Below are positions 22,615 to 46,118 of a stretch of 64,000 nt of DNA, one piece after another. Each line of letters opens with the position of its first letter. Position 1 is the stretch's first letter. The position numbers and the translations under genes are program-made. Source of the stretch: Gadus chalcogrammus. Taxonomy: Eukaryota > Chordata > Actinopteri > Gadiformes > Gadidae. The notes beneath the pieces are model-generated. The model was not told the DNA's origin. It did not search any database and saw only the letters and a program-made list of their open reading frames with translations. The stretch is taken from contig NC_079419.1 in NCBI RefSeq assembly GCF_026213295.1, positions 12,512,001 through 12,576,000 of the forward strand. Direction: 5' to 3'.

Positions 22615-24401
22615 TAGGGATGGGAATCGAGAACCGGTTGTTGTTCAGAACCGGTGCCGAGTCAACCGATTCCTAGGAATCATTAGCAAGCCTGCTTAAC
22701 GATTCCGCTTATCGGTTCCGGTCGCGGCAAATGCGTCGTGACGTCACACACACGCTGCTTTGTTTTGGTTCAGAACGCAGCAAACATGGCGCTGTCACGT
22801 TAAAATTGTACCGGGGGCGAAAATTGTACCGGCCTACGTCATCGTTTGTTTACATCCTGACAACCTGACAACCTGCCCGGCAACAGACGACGCGATGCAG
22901 AAAACATGTTTCCAAACGACGAAATAACATGATACAGATAGCGGATCGCTATCTGTATTATGATAGATAGCGATAACACTTGTTTTTACTTTATATTTGT
23001 ATTGTATTGAATTGTTTAATCGAAACAATAAAAAAATGTGCCCGCAAAACGGGCGATCACGTCAAATGACGTGTCAAATCACGTAGGAAGGTTCTTGAAC
23101 ATTCTAGACTATGAAACCTGCTTAAAACACTCAGTTTACTAGCTAAATTCGATTAAACAATTCAATACAATACAAATATAAAGTAAAAACAAGTGTTATC
23201 TAGCGATCCGTTATCTGTATTATGTTTCAAGAACCCTCCTACGTCATTTGACGCGATCGCCCGTTTCGCGGGCAAAACATTTGTCATTTGACGCGATCGC
23301 CCGTTTTGCGGGCACATTTTTTTATTGTTTCGATTAAACAATTAAATACAATACAAATATAAAGTAAAGACAAGTTTTATCGCTATCTATCATAATACAG
23401 ATAGCGATCCGCTATCTGTATTATGTTATTTCGTCGTTTGGAAACATGTTTTCTGCATCGCGTCGTCTGTTGCCGGGCAGGTGGTCAGGATGTAAACAAA
23501 CGATGACGTAGGCCGGTACAATTTTCGCCCCCGGTACAATTTTAACGTGAGAGCGCCCCCGAGGAAGAATCGCATTGTGCGTTCACACCAAACGCGACGG
23601 GGCGACAAGATCCCATACAAAGTGAACGTAGAGACACGTATCGGGCGAATTTTTCGCGAGAGAAAACCGGCGACAAGTTTTTGTCGTGATGACAGCCAAT
23701 CAGCGTTCAACAGCGTGATAACTGAGTGACATGTGTAACGTAACAGCCAATCAGCGTTCAACCGTCAAACTCAGTGCAGTGCAGTCCGGGGTGAACTGCG
23801 GCATGGAGGAGAAAGTGATTGTTGCAGTTTGCGACTCCCGGAGCTCTATATCTAATAGTATATAAGATTATATAATTGTATATATAATATCACGGGCGGC
23901 CAACAGCTCTGTCGCCTCCGGATGGCCGTAGCGTGGGGAGCGCTCATAGGGATTGGGCTTCTCGGGGTTTGTTTACCGCCGTTGCTATGGTTTCCGGTCT
24001 TGTGTGTTCCAATCTCTGTCTAATCAATGCTTCATTTTGTTTATGTCAGTTCGATTTTATTACAAGTTGAATGCAAATGAGCACTGTTAGCATTCCAAAA
24101 TGCACAAGTTGTTACTTGGCTGTTTTCAGTCTGTGTTTTTAGTTTTATGGCACATAATGATGGCATTTGGACTTAAAAAGCCAAACATCTATTTTTTTGT
24201 CGAGACCAATTGATTTGAAAATGTACAATTTCCTAATACTAGACGCACTTCTGATCATATATTAAAGAGATTTAATACAAACAAACACATTTATACTTAT
24301 TTTCTCACCCAATGAGAATCGATAAGAGAATCGATAAGGAATCGGATCGATAAGCAGAATCGGAATCGGAATCGTGAAATTCTTATCAATTCCCATCCCT
24401 A
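22615..24401. mobile_element. hAT-type element inserted in the gypsy relic
   Basis: The ends are TAGGGATGGGAAT and ATTCCCATCCCTA. The 8-bp target duplication CCCTTGGA lies at 22607-22614 and 24402-24409. Without the nested insertion the element is about 1.02 kb, so it is non-autonomous. It shares internal motifs (ATGGAGGAGAAAG, GGAGCTCTATATC) with the hAT copy at 19768, suggesting related families. Confidence 0.88.
22793..23552. mobile_element. Non-autonomous Ginger derivative (MITE-like), 760 bp
   Basis: The termini match those of the 5.9-kb element at 7209: TGTCACGTTAAAATTG on the left, and its inverse with one mismatch at the right end. The flanking 4-bp duplication is GCGC (22789-22792 and 23553-23556). 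The two arms are each over 300 bp and almost meet, with no transposase sequence between them. The central part matches the inner flank of the left TIR of the autonomous copy. It lies within the hAT element at 22615. Confidence 0.92.
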
Positions 24402-25860
24402 CCCTTGGAGTCATTGAACGTGTGCCATACGGCGAACCAGTGACATGGTGCCATCGTATGGTAGTTCACAAGGAATCACGACGGCTCCCCCCGCAGGACC
24501 GTGGACCTTTCACCTCTCAACAAGAACGGCTACCATAGTGTGCCCCTGCGAGTGTCGGACCGTCGTCTGACCACCATTGTCACGCCCTTCGGCCGCTGGC
24601 GCTACATCAGGGCGCCGCAATGATTCCTGTCATCTGGGGACGGCTACAACCGTCGTTTTGACGCAATCCTCTCAGACTTCGAGCGCAAAGAATGTTGTGT
24701 GGATGACACTATCCACTATGAAACTGACCTGGAGCATCACTGGTGGAGGACCATCGACTTCCTGACACGTGTTGGCAGGTCGGGCATTGTGTTGAACCCA
24801 GATAAGTTTAAATTTGCTGAGAGAGCGTGGACTTTGCTGGGTTCAGGGTGTCAGAAGCCACCATAGAGCCGCTTCCGAAGTACTTGGATGCCATCCGGGA
24901 CTTCCCCATCCCGGACTCCACGACGGATATCAGAAGCTGGTTTAGCCTGGTCAACCAGGTGGCGAACTACGCCCAGTTGCGCGACACTATTCAAGCCGTT
25001 CCTCAGCCCACGCTGCAAATTCTCATGGTCCCCTGAATTGGAGGAAGCCTTCCAAATGTGCCATAATTGGGCAGGCCATAATTGGGACCATCCGTGAGGG
25101 CGTGGAGATCTGCGACATGCGGAGGCGCACCTGCCTCCGCCCTGACTGGTCCAGGCGTGGCATTGGCTACTTCCTGCTCCAACAACATTGTAGCTGCACT
25201 TCAGGCATACCTGGCTGTTGCCCAGGAGGATGGAGGATCACCCCTCGCCGGTTCGCGGTTCCTATCCTCGGCGGAGCAACGCTATGCGGCCATCGAAGGA
25301 GAGGCCCTGGCCATGGCCTGGGGCCTGGAGCAGACACGATACTTCACACAAGGATGTGACAACCTCGTCGTAGTCACCGACCACAAGCCCCTTGTGAAGA
25401 TCTTCGGCGACGGCACGCTAGATGAGATAACAAACTCACGCCTGTTCAGACTCAAGCAGCGTACCCTCCCATGGCGCTTTGACATTGTGTACCTACCTGG
25501 CAAGAGCAACCATGCTGCTGCTGCGACTTCGAGGCATCCTTGCCTCTCGGGCTCTGCGAACGGCCTCTCAATGGGATTGCGTAGCGTACCTGACACTGTA
25601 GAACCCTGTTGCCCTGTTGACGCCGCCCGCGACCTGATGCCCCGGGTTGTCGTTCCCCAGGCAGCAGATGGACCCCGTGACGTGGCTTTGGACACCTCCC
25701 CGCCGGAGCCCCCTGGTGAGGCATCCTCTGGTCTCGGGGCCCAGGATGTCCCCGTTCCTACGGGCGTCGACCAGGATGCGTCGCATCCAGCGTCGCAGTC
25801 GCCCCATCTTGGACAGCCGTGCCGCACAAAGATGCCACCCAGACGCTAGGAGCCCGAGAC
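24402..25860 (+). pseudogene. Decayed Ty3/gypsy pol, reverse transcriptase and RNase H
   Basis: Continues the relic interrupted at 22614. It begins with a second copy of the target duplication and the ALGVIERVP-like reverse transcriptase segment. The VDDT active-site motif lies near 24700, and PLPKYLDAIRDFPIP near 24860 is typical of the RT thumb and connection. RNase H follows (EGEALAMAWGLEQTRYF, VVTDHKPL). Frameshifts and stops separate the blocks. No integrase or LTR follows, so the copy is dead and 3'-truncated. Confidence 0.8.
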
Positions 25861-26378
25861 GGGCCGTTGGATACAGGACTGAGTCCCTTAACCTATTCCC
25901 GTTCATAGCTTTCCGGACTGGGAGGGATGCAGAGTTTACCTCCGGCCACTAGGGGATAGTGTTGTATTGCAGACCGCTGACCGGCTAAGTTGGCGGTCTA
26001 CCTTGTTGTGTTCGCTGGCATTGCAGACGTTCCCGTTGCATATAGCATGTGGAGCTGCTGGCATGATTCATGTGAGTCATTCAGTTGTTTTATATATTTC
26101 CAAGACATTGTAAACAACATCCATTTGAGGATCCTTGGAAGAAATTGTTTTATTTCCATCTCTAGTATTCTACACCAATCCAGAACAAAGGAAACCAGGA
26201 AGCTGGCCACCTCACACAACGGTTCAAGAACTGGCTTTAACCGGCTGTGATGCAGCGCCTCATCTCCCCCCTCCTTCCCCCAGAAACCACGAGGGACAGG
26301 GAGGGCTGGGGTCGAAGGGGGTCTGTGAGCCTCCAGAAGACCTGCCAGCTGTGAGATCATAACCCCTAAGCCTCCATG

Positions 26379-26379
<1 letters not shown>

Positions 26380-26422
<43 letters not shown>
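26380..26422. repeat. (GA)n microsatellite
   Basis: A pure GA run in the spacer upstream of MYH-A. Confidence 0.95.
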
Positions 26423-26428
<6 letters not shown>

Positions 26429-28553
26429 TGGGCGAGAGAGGGAGAGTCGAGAGAGATAGGTAGAGACAAAGTCACAGAGAGAGATGGAGAGGGGAAACAT
26501 TTGCCTTCAAGTCCAGGGAGAGAACCAGAAGGGAAGAGCCTGCATGCAAACCTTGGTACAAACAACACAGGAGCCAAACAAGAGTTCAGTCGTTTTGGAT
26601 TGTTCCCCTGAATGTGACGCTAGGCTGGGGGGGCTTAACAGTGAAGTCTGTCGCTCCATTATTAAAGACCGCGCTCACCGTTGGCCTCCAGGGAAAGAGG
26701 GATTTAAAGGGAAAAAAATGTTCTGACAAGGTTTTAGGGTTACTTAGCCACACAGTGTGCCAATAGAGGCTGGGTCAGATTGATGGTAGAAATTAGAACC
26801 GTTTTACCGACAACCCAACCTGCCTGTTAAGAACTTCTGAGAGTCCTGAGCTCATCCTGGCACAAAGAGCCAAGAGGATAGGTAACACTCCTCCCACCAC
26901 AGCCCAGCGTGGTTCAGCACTGCAGTGCATTAGATGGGGTGGCCGACAATGTTATCACTGAAAGGTCCCCGGGGCCCGATGACCATCCAAGGGCAGTGAA
27001 CCAGGGGTCTAACCAAGTGGGGTTGAGTATGCCCACCAGGCTATTTATGACCTCCCAGGACCCCATACACACACACATACACACACACACACACAAGGCA
27101 AACACAGGCTCTAACCAGCGGCTATGTGGGGCTGCTGTTCCGCCGGTCAAATAAACACTTGTCTCATCTCCCATTAGGCGCTTATCAGGGCCGGGAGTGA
27201 AGTGTCCTGTTAAGTGAGTCTAGCACCGCCTGGTCGTCTGTGGACCACACCACCACATTCTCCTAGCTGACTGGACGGCTGTTGGCAGAAGGTGTGACCG
27301 ATCGGCAGGACTGGAATAGTTAACTTCAGCTCTGTATCCTAAACTTATCTTGTGAGTCATCATCATCATGGAAACACCCAACTGATGCCCACAGATCTTA
27401 CTACCTATGATATGATATACTATGATATACTGCCGTATATCATTGTCATCTGTGAGGTATTTTGCTCAGGGTTACGCTCATAGCTTTGTGGATACATGAA
27501 TGTATCGGAAACCCAGATGGATAGTGTGTGGAAGAGATGAAACATGCTAACTCGAAACAGATCATTGCAGTTTCATCTTACATAACAAATATAATATCCA
27601 TAAAAGATCTCAGAATAAACACTAAAATAGGTTCACTTTCACTTCATTGCTGGATTACAGTTTACGGAATATACAGGCCTCAATTAAGATCAACCGTGGC
27701 ATGCAAAATTATACTACATTGCCGTGCATGCCAACTGCAGGGGTCTCGTAATGCCCTTGAGGTGCCCAGGGAGGAACGTGTGGAGTTTGATGTGTTGTCC
27801 CAGCAGCGTGCGTCTGCGGTCACTTGGGGAAGCCTGGCTGCTCCACCACTACTGCCTGCACCAGCTGCTCTGCAACAGCTGCCGGTGGGTGGCCTTGACT
27901 TAACCAGACACAGTGCATGTGGCTGCAGAACCAGATTCATAACGTGATGTCACTTCTTTAGTCTTGTACCATTGCCTACGGTATAGGCAATTTGAGAAAC
28001 CAGCCAGAGTATGCTCAAATTTGAAAATATCGACCTTATTTTCAGGCCTCCCTATAAAATCAATCCCCCAAACACGTGACTAGCTTGCTAGCTTTAGCAA
28101 TAGGTCTGCTTAGCCTTGTGAAAGAATCCGGTCATGCAAAATGAGTGCATGGGCAGAGTGAGCGCTTGTAGCCGGGTAGGGAGGTAGACAGACAGGCGGG
28201 CCATCCAATCATTTCATTCGGGCCAAATGGAATGATTGAACAGGCTTAGCACAGGCCTGCTACAGCCACAGATACCAGATTTGGTTTATTGATTCCAGCA
28301 CGATGTTATAAGGATTTGGACATATATGGAAATCAATGCTTCTAAAATATATTGCCTACCCTAGCTTTAAAGTTTAAATTGTAGAACCATTTCAGATTCA
28401 TGGCTCATGGATGGCTGTAAGTGGAGGACATGGATGGGTTGTGGTGCTGGTTGGGATAGATAGGTGTGGTTGGGTTCCTTGGTGCGAACAGCAGTGTTTT
28501 ATTGTGAGCTCCTGGCAGTTGCCAGGACATCAACCTCATGCCCCGCCCCCCCA

Positions 28554-28580
28554 AACACACACACACACACACACACACAC
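28554..28580. repeat. (CA)n microsatellite
   Basis: A short CA run. A similar imperfect one lies at about 27066-27095. Confidence 0.9.
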
Positions 28581-29884
28581 TGATAAGAGCTCCATGTCTG
28601 GGTGGGCTAGGCATCCCATAATAGGTCCGGTGATAATTTGTAAGTGGGCTGGCACATAGCTCCGCCATCATTAGAGAATGAGTAACATGCAAGGTGTGGT
28701 GTGCCAAATACTGCTGTCAATCAGTAGCAAAAATACCTATAATCATCACTCAGTCTCGTCTCATGTTTTGTAGGTTTGCTGTAACTATAACTGAATCAAC
28801 CACCATGATAGAGTTTTTTCTGATTATATAGGACACCGTAATGAAGAGGAAACAATGCTAAAGTGCTTTCCTGTGTGGAGCATTGCACTACCACTGCCAG
28901 GGTTATGGGTTTGATTCCCACTACGGGCCATCATTGTTTGCAGCCATAGTATTGTTAGACATCAATAGGAAATTGATCCCTTTTAAGGTACACTGAGGGC
29001 TAGCACCCGACAGATTTCTTTGAATCTTACTATTAATAAGGGAATGAAATAACAACAGTAGACAGGTGTTGTTAATCTCTTCATTTCCCTGAATCCAACC
29101 AGCAACTGAAGGTCAGGAAGGACATCCAGAGAAGGGATGGAGATGGCATCCTGTAATCTAACAAGTAACGGACAGATATAGATCAAATTCTATAATATAG
29201 AATATAATAATAACAAAAAACGAATTTGATAATACCCAAGCAGTAACGGAATCATTGAATTCATAAATCAATCATTTAAAGCCAGTATAGGTGTCATAGG
29301 TGCCCATATACCATACAACAAACTATCAAACTGTCTGTATGTCATTCTCTACAATAACACAAAATACAGTAACATATCAGTTCATGTATCAATATATTAA
29401 ACCAAATAGTTCAGATATGCCTGTGTTTGGGCGAAGAGCGCTGATACATTATGGTTGCGTTGGTGCTCTTCCAAACCCTAATCAGATGACTTCACAACCT
29501 GTCCCTCCACACCCTGGCTCTGGTCCCCACACAGGGGGATGGGTGGCACATGGTCCCTTTCCGTCCTGGTAAATATTTGGCATAAGAGAGGACAAAGTGT
29601 GGGGGAATTATAGATAGAAAGCCAAGCTTATCTTATTCCTGGCACGACTCCTGAAAAGTCACATTATTTGGAGTGGGGATGTGGTGCCAAACCGGTGGAT
29701 AGGGCAGTCAGGGGTGGTGCTTTGGCCTTGGAGGGGAACCGGGGGTTTATATATTTGATCTCTGCCACCCCGCAGGTTAGAAGCTGCTCGCTCTTCACCT
29801 GTGAAACTGACTCCCTGCTCTTCCCCTCTCTCGGCCTGTCATCACCTGGTCCAAGTGTAAGTCTTGATCCAATCTCCATCTGGT

Positions 29885-30150
29885 CTAAGTCTTGTTTTCA
29901 GCTAGTGTCTGCCATGGGTCCTAGTTTAAGTCTGTCTTCAGATGGTCTTAGTTTAAGTCTGTATTCACCTTGTATTAGTTTAAGTCTGTCTTCAGCTGGT
30001 CTTAGTTTAAATCTGTATTCACCTTGTATTAGTTTAAGTCTGTCTTCAGCTGGTCTTAGTTTAAATCTGTATTCAGTTGGTCTTAGTTGAAGTCTGTGTT
30101 CAGGCGATCTTCACCAGTTCCTAGTTTAAATTCTGACTTCTCTTTAGTGT
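29885..30150. repeat. Minisatellite, about 30-bp unit in a 60-bp higher-order pattern
   Basis: The units alternate between versions of TTAGTTTAAGTCTGTCTTCAG and of TAGTTTAAGTCTGTATTCACC. The last copies are more diverged. Confidence 0.85.
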
Positions 30151-31596
30151 AAATCTCCTCGGCTGGTCTTCACCTGGCCCTAGTGTTACTCGTAGCCTGA
30201 ATAGAAAGACCTGTAGGAGGCTTGCTTGAGTGATGGATTTTATTTTACCATTTTGATTCAAATTATGAACAGCACTGTGTGTTTAACATTAAAATACATA
30301 ATAGTCAAGGATGACACAATAAAGCCAGAAGGATTATTTCCATTGTGGTCCCTGATAATCCTCCATGGTTTTCTAACCCCCGGTCTGTTTGTATTGTGCC
30401 CCGGCTGTTTGTCTGCATTAACACTCAAATTCTAAGTTCCGATCATCTCTTTCGGTTTGGTACTATATATTTTATATATTAATAATATTGAGTGTAATAA
30501 TCATCACCATGTATATAAATAGTTAATGTTCCCAGATGGCAGATTTAAATGACGCTGGGCTGGGGGTCTACTGCTCGCCATTCTCTACCTTTGTGTTGTT
30601 CTCTACTAACCCCTCAGCATCGTAATCACTGATGTTATCCATAGTCACTCTTACTGGCACTGTATATGTATAATAAAGTCCCCCTAATTTCTCGGATCGT
30701 AGTATTGTTTAATGATGTGGCTGACTCCAAAGACGTGCTACAATCAGGCGTCTTTTCTTTTCTTGTATTTCATGGTATTTCAATTTGTCCCATCCTGTGC
30801 ATGTGTGATCCCATAGGGTGCGTTGCATCCCAAATATTTCTATATTGTTTCAATTCTATCTGGTGCGTGGTGTCAGGGATAGCTAGCAGCTTAGATCCTG
30901 GGGCTGTTACCTTCAAATGACGGCATAGTCAACCTGGATGCTAGGCTTATTCTTTATAAAGCTCACGTGGTGCAAGAGATGATAATTGATCATACCTTTC
31001 GTCTGAACAACATGAAAGGTATCAGAACTACATTAAGTAGTCCTTTCTGAGCTTTTCCTGAGGCTGCTTAGAATATTTAATAGGATGAATCTGAGAGTTA
31101 ACAGTATTGTGTTGATGCCCACTCTCTTGCAGGACTTAGTAACCTCCCTTGCAGGTGACCACTAGCTGAAAACTGCAACCAGCTCTTGGCCCAAGGTGAA
31201 AAGGTAGTCAAGGCCCTTTGTATTTCAAAGATGAAGATTCTAGCCTACTCCTACAATGTTTGCATTTCATCGCTCATACCTATCAGCTGTAATTAAATGA
31301 TGAAAGCACATGACCTGACCAATGTGTGAAACATTGGAATGAAGTAACAGCTGCACTAATCTGACTGACTCCAAGCCTTGTTATGGCGATGTGATCACAA
31401 CAGATGACCCTATCCCTCAGTGTGAGAGATAGGGCTCAAATCTGTAACTGCTGGAGTGATATTTCATAGAGAGATAGGATTAAAGATCTGTAACCACTTA
31501 GCAGGACCATCTCCAAAATGCTTTATCGCATATAGAGACAGGGTTAACTTAAAAGACAAGTAACAGGTGTACTGCAGCGTTTAGCACACTTATATG

Positions 31597-31846
31597 TAGA
31601 GACAGGGTTAAAGACCTATAGCCTCTGTGTCGTAGCGTACAGCCTATAGAGACAGGGTTAAAGACCTATAGCCTCTCTATCGTAGCGTACAGCCTATAGA
31701 GACAGGGTTAAAGACCTATAGCCTCTGTGTCGTAGCGTACAGCCTATGGAGACAGGGTTAAAGACCTATAGCCTCTGTGTCGTAGCATACAGCCTATAGA
31801 GACAGGGTTAAAGACCTATAGCCTCTCTGTCGTAGCGTACAGCGTC
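31597..31846. repeat. 50-bp tandem array abutting the MYH-A start exon
   Basis: GACAGGGTTAAAGACCTATA recurs at 31601, 31651, 31701, 31751 and 31801, an exact 50-bp period. Diverged units may extend back to about 31430. Each unit carries the sequence GTAGCGTACAG (one copy has GTAGCATACAG). The last copy forms the likely splice acceptor (CAG at 31840-31842) seven bases before the MYH-A ATG. Confidence 0.93.
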
Positions 31847-31849
31847 ACC

Positions 31850-42380
<10,531 letters not shown>

Positions 42381-42448
42381 AGCTCTGGATACTTCCTGCA
42401 ATCCTATGTCTTCTGTGTGTAGTACAATGCTCACCACATATAGGATTC

Positions 42449-42454
42449 AATAAA
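42449..42454 (+). terminator. Polyadenylation signal of MYH-A
   Basis: AATAAA lies 69 nt after the TGA of MYH-A, a short 3' UTR as is usual for sarcomeric myosins. Confidence 0.75.
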
Positions 42455-45397
42455 AACTCATCATGCAAAAACCTGCTGTATCCTACTTCTTATATCTCAA
42501 TAACTAAAATAAAGGATTCCAACAGAACAAAATCACAATCATTCAAATTACAGCGGGCAAAATAATAATATGCTGACTGACATGAAGACATTTAGTTACT
42601 ATTCCCGAACAAGCTGATTTGTAGAGGTTTTCTTTTTGTGCTTACTAAATCCAAATTGTTTGGCTGCTGCTCCCTTTGATGCTATTATCTAACAAATACA
42701 CTGCCCAAGATGGCTATGAGATAAGAGTTGAGGCAAAAGGCCAGATGCCAGGCAAATAAAAACACCTTGGAAACCAGTAAATAGGGAGGGAAGAGTTCCG
42801 CAAGGAAGTACAAAGGTAAGGTGAGGATAGCTTCAACAATGCGGCAGAGAAAACAAATTGCAGTTCTTAAAATAGCACTTGAAAAAACACAGGGCCAGGG
42901 CCCCAAGATCAACAATAGCCTGCTCTTCTCTGGGGCCCGTGATAATGGCATGGATAATGACCAGCAGCTGGCCCTGCTGAATCCCTGTCTGCCTCAGACT
43001 ATTCCCCTACTCAGAATGGCAACAGAGACCATCTAAACAAACCATCTGTAGAAGCACATTGCATTCACAATCTATTTATAACTGTAGATTTAGTCATTGA
43101 TTATTTATAATCGGGCTGTTTTATAAACCAGGCCAACCTAACTTTACATTACTTGGTGAAAAAAAATATATTTACGATATACATAAAACACATATTTTAT
43201 GCAAATACTAATGACGGGGCTCTGATACAGATTGGAATTATACTGTATGCAGGATTAAATTCAGACCAGGCAATAAAGCTTAAATCCAGAATTCACAACA
43301 TAGAGCATATATAAAATTGCAATTTGTTAATCCAGGCAGAATTTGAGCATTGTTGATGGGTAAAAATAAATACCAGTTTCTACGTAGTGACTGTGCACCC
43401 TCAGCCCGCCAGTGCTATACATGCGCATCTGTCATTGTATGGGATTTACCTTGGGGCTATATGAGGGTAGAGACTGATAATAACTTAGGCGGACCAGAAT
43501 TTTGAGCAAACAAAGGAAGCGCTTTGAGATCTCTTATTACCCATCCAACAGGCTTAAAGCAAGCGGCATGGTTTCGTGTCCAAATAATAATCAGAGTACA
43601 AGTTATATGCCTAGGTTGTAATAGGTTATTATATGTATTAGTTGCAACCAAGCTATTTAAAAAGGTTACTCATACACAGACGTTTAGAAAGCCATAGACT
43701 TGGACCAAGAACATGAATATGGGGCCTCTGTGTCTGGACAAGGTGTTAATGTGTCTTCTGTCAGCGTAGCCCACGGGTCAAACTAGCAACATGCTACAAA
43801 TGTACAGAAGTCAGGCCAACAACAACAACTGCAGATTTAATAGGTGCCAAGGCACTCCCTAGGCAGTGGCATGCTGTCAAAATCCTCAGTCTAAAGAATG
43901 GTTCGTATGTTATACGAGAAGATGATATATGATTTTTTAATATTTAGTTATTCCTATATCACAATTATTGTTGATTGTGTTTACAAGGTGAATGTTTGAC
44001 CATGATTTAAAAGTCAATTTAAGAATATTTGTATGATAAACAGTTCTTCGAAGGCACAGATTTGACACCCACTAAACATATATCATGTTTCCTCTTATGA
44101 GTTTTAAATATAAGTGTGTATGAACTTTAAAATCAATGAAGACCCATTGCTTCTCCAGTAATGGTGGGAGGATTGACATGCGGAAAGTGGCAGGTCGTGT
44201 TATCTGCGCACCAGGTCATTAGAGGTGCATGGAATCTGTCAGCCCCCCTATTTGGCAGCGTGACGCCAGTTGAAAGTTATAGGGCCAGCGACGCTGTGAG
44301 ATTGGAAATTATCTCTACACTTGTCAGCAGTTGTTGACCCTCTCTATATCTTTTGACCTTTGAAGGGGACGGGGATTATTAGTAGAAGTGACTGCACACA
44401 ATGTCCTTCCACATTGGATTCCATCTCTTGAAAGAAATTTCTGATAAAAAAAGACTTGTTTGATTTGCCTTTGATCGCACACTTTCAGAGTAACTTTCTT
44501 TTTTTAACGCATCAACTTTATTTATTTGCGGAGGAAATTCCCAGCTTAAGACCTGAAGAATTAGCCGCTGTGAAGTCAAAACAGTTCAGCTTAGAGGCTG
44601 ACCCAACAGTCCTTTAAATGTATAAATATATAACAAAAATCACAGGCCACAGTAGATACCAGTCATGCTTCTCGGTTCTTGGTTGCGGTTTGTTTACATG
44701 TAAGGCAACACTTCTGTCTGTCATCTGTCCCTCGTTGATCCGATGGCCAAACCCTGAATATGCCTCAGCCACCCCGGGCTGCGCTCCTCAATCCATAAGG
44801 AGCGCCTTAACGGAATCTCACGCGTCTATATCGGTCCCCCTAGAAACAATGCCATGTCACCGACCGACGAAGGGAATGCTTTATAGCAGCCCGGTGATAA
44901 TGGAGAGGGCTTCAATGTTGACCTTTGCATTTCATTGTCGCAATGCTGGGGCCTGCGCTCGGTCCTCCACTGTGGGCCATCAGTCCTGCCATTCATCCTC
45001 CAGACACGCATGTCACCTGTGGTATGGCTCGGCGGGAGCTGCCCCACACTTGCCGCCTGGTTAATCTCACAGACTCATGTTCTTTATTTAGACCCGCCCA
45101 CTGGGTATCTGATGGCAGCTTTTGCTACGGAAGGAAAAAAGGCCATCCTCTGATAAAGCCATCCAAAACTGGCTCCGCCAAAGCCCTCTTTGTAACTGAG
45201 AACCGTGAATGACATATTGCCCTTATCTCCACAAATATACCCGGCATACATCTTTTGTGTTGGTTAAATATACCATAGGTGTACATGTATTCTCCCCTTA
45301 GTATTAGCCATGTACACACACATACTGTATGTGCACACATATATATCTATATATATGTATTTCGTTTTTGCTAACCCTAACCCTAACACATATTCTG

Positions 45398-45470
<73 letters not shown>

Positions 45471-46030
45471 TATACATATGTGGAATACTCAAATAAATGA
45501 CACTGATATTCATTCTCACATATGAATCATACACTATGTATCTACAAGTGCTTAATCAGCTGATAACCTAAACTAATGTACTGACGATAAATTATAAATA
45601 ATATTTTGCTGATGATTGATTGATTACCTGCTACAAATTATTATTTGGTCTGATGGTAATAATTCAAATTATTATTATATGCTACTAAATATGAGGTGGT
45701 CTGCTGTTATGATTGAAGTATATGCCCTCAGAACTACAACAATTGTTCTGACATGCATTCTAGACGACACACAGGACAAACATGTAAAGGATGGAATTCC
45801 TCTTGACTATTTAAAGATGGAGGCTTTGCAGCACCTCCTCAGGCAGGGCAGTCTGAGGAGGATGCATATGAATCATTGTGGCACAGCATGGATCTCCTAA
45901 TATGGCACAGTTAAGGCCCCCAACCCACCCCCCTTACTGATAAGACTGACCCGCTGATATCTATATTGCTTTTCCACCAATCATTAACCCCCTCCCTCCC
46001 TACACGTACCCCCCCAATCCCAATGCAGAC
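42455..46030. other. Spacer between the two myosin genes
   Basis: No coding gene is recognised. It holds a pure TA microsatellite at 45403-45467. Just before that is a two-and-a-half-unit CCCTAA stretch (about 45371-45387), too short to call an interstitial telomere. The upstream regulatory region of MYH-B is presumably in its right part, where a CTGATAAG GATA-type site occurs near 45938. Confidence 0.5.
45403..45467. repeat. (TA)n microsatellite
   Basis: A pure TA run of about 65 bp between the two myosin genes. Confidence 0.95.
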
Positions 46031-46037
46031 ATAATAG

Positions 46038-46096
46038 CATTCCTGAACCTGGAGCACCCCCCCATATATGGCAGAGGGGGACTTCATTTATAAAAA
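46038..46096 (+). promoter_or_regulatory. MYH-B core promoter: M-CAT, CArG box and TATA box
   Basis: CATTCCT (46038-46044) is a perfect M-CAT site for TEAD factors. CCATATATGG (46062-46071) is a perfect CC(A/T)6GG CArG box for SRF. TATAAAAA (46089-46096) is a TATA box. This order and compact spacing are typical of striated-muscle promoters. Two likely leader exons follow with good splice sites, and then the coding start exon. Activity in heart or slow muscle is inferred, not shown. Confidence 0.75.
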
Positions 46097-46118
46097 GGGC
46101 CCACTGACAGACCCCTCG

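Larger units (their letters stand above)
25951..31596. other. Spacer between transposon cluster and MYH-A
   Basis: No coding gene is recognised. It contains microsatellites at about 26380-26422 (GA), 27066-27095 (CA) and 28554-28580 (CA), and a minisatellite at about 29885-30150. The 5' untranslated exons and promoter of MYH-A must lie somewhere in or before this interval, but I could not place them. A candidate 22-nt leader exon (31133-31154, bounded by CAG and GTGACC) is too weak to call. Confidence 0.5.

Noticed and set aside
21905..25860. Functional gypsy element
   Set aside because: Interrupted by a hAT insertion, several frameshifts and stops, no integrase and no LTRs, so annotated as a pseudogene.
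29747..29754. TATATATT as a possible MYH-A TATA box
   Set aside because: No CArG or M-CAT partner, AT-rich background, and no convincing leader exon downstream.
31133..31154. 22-nt leader exon for MYH-A
   Set aside because: Flanked by CAG and GTGACC but very short, with a weak donor and no sequence match to the MYH-B leader.
45371..45387. Interstitial telomere repeat (CCCTAA)
   Set aside because: Only about two and a half units, and no larger array nearby.
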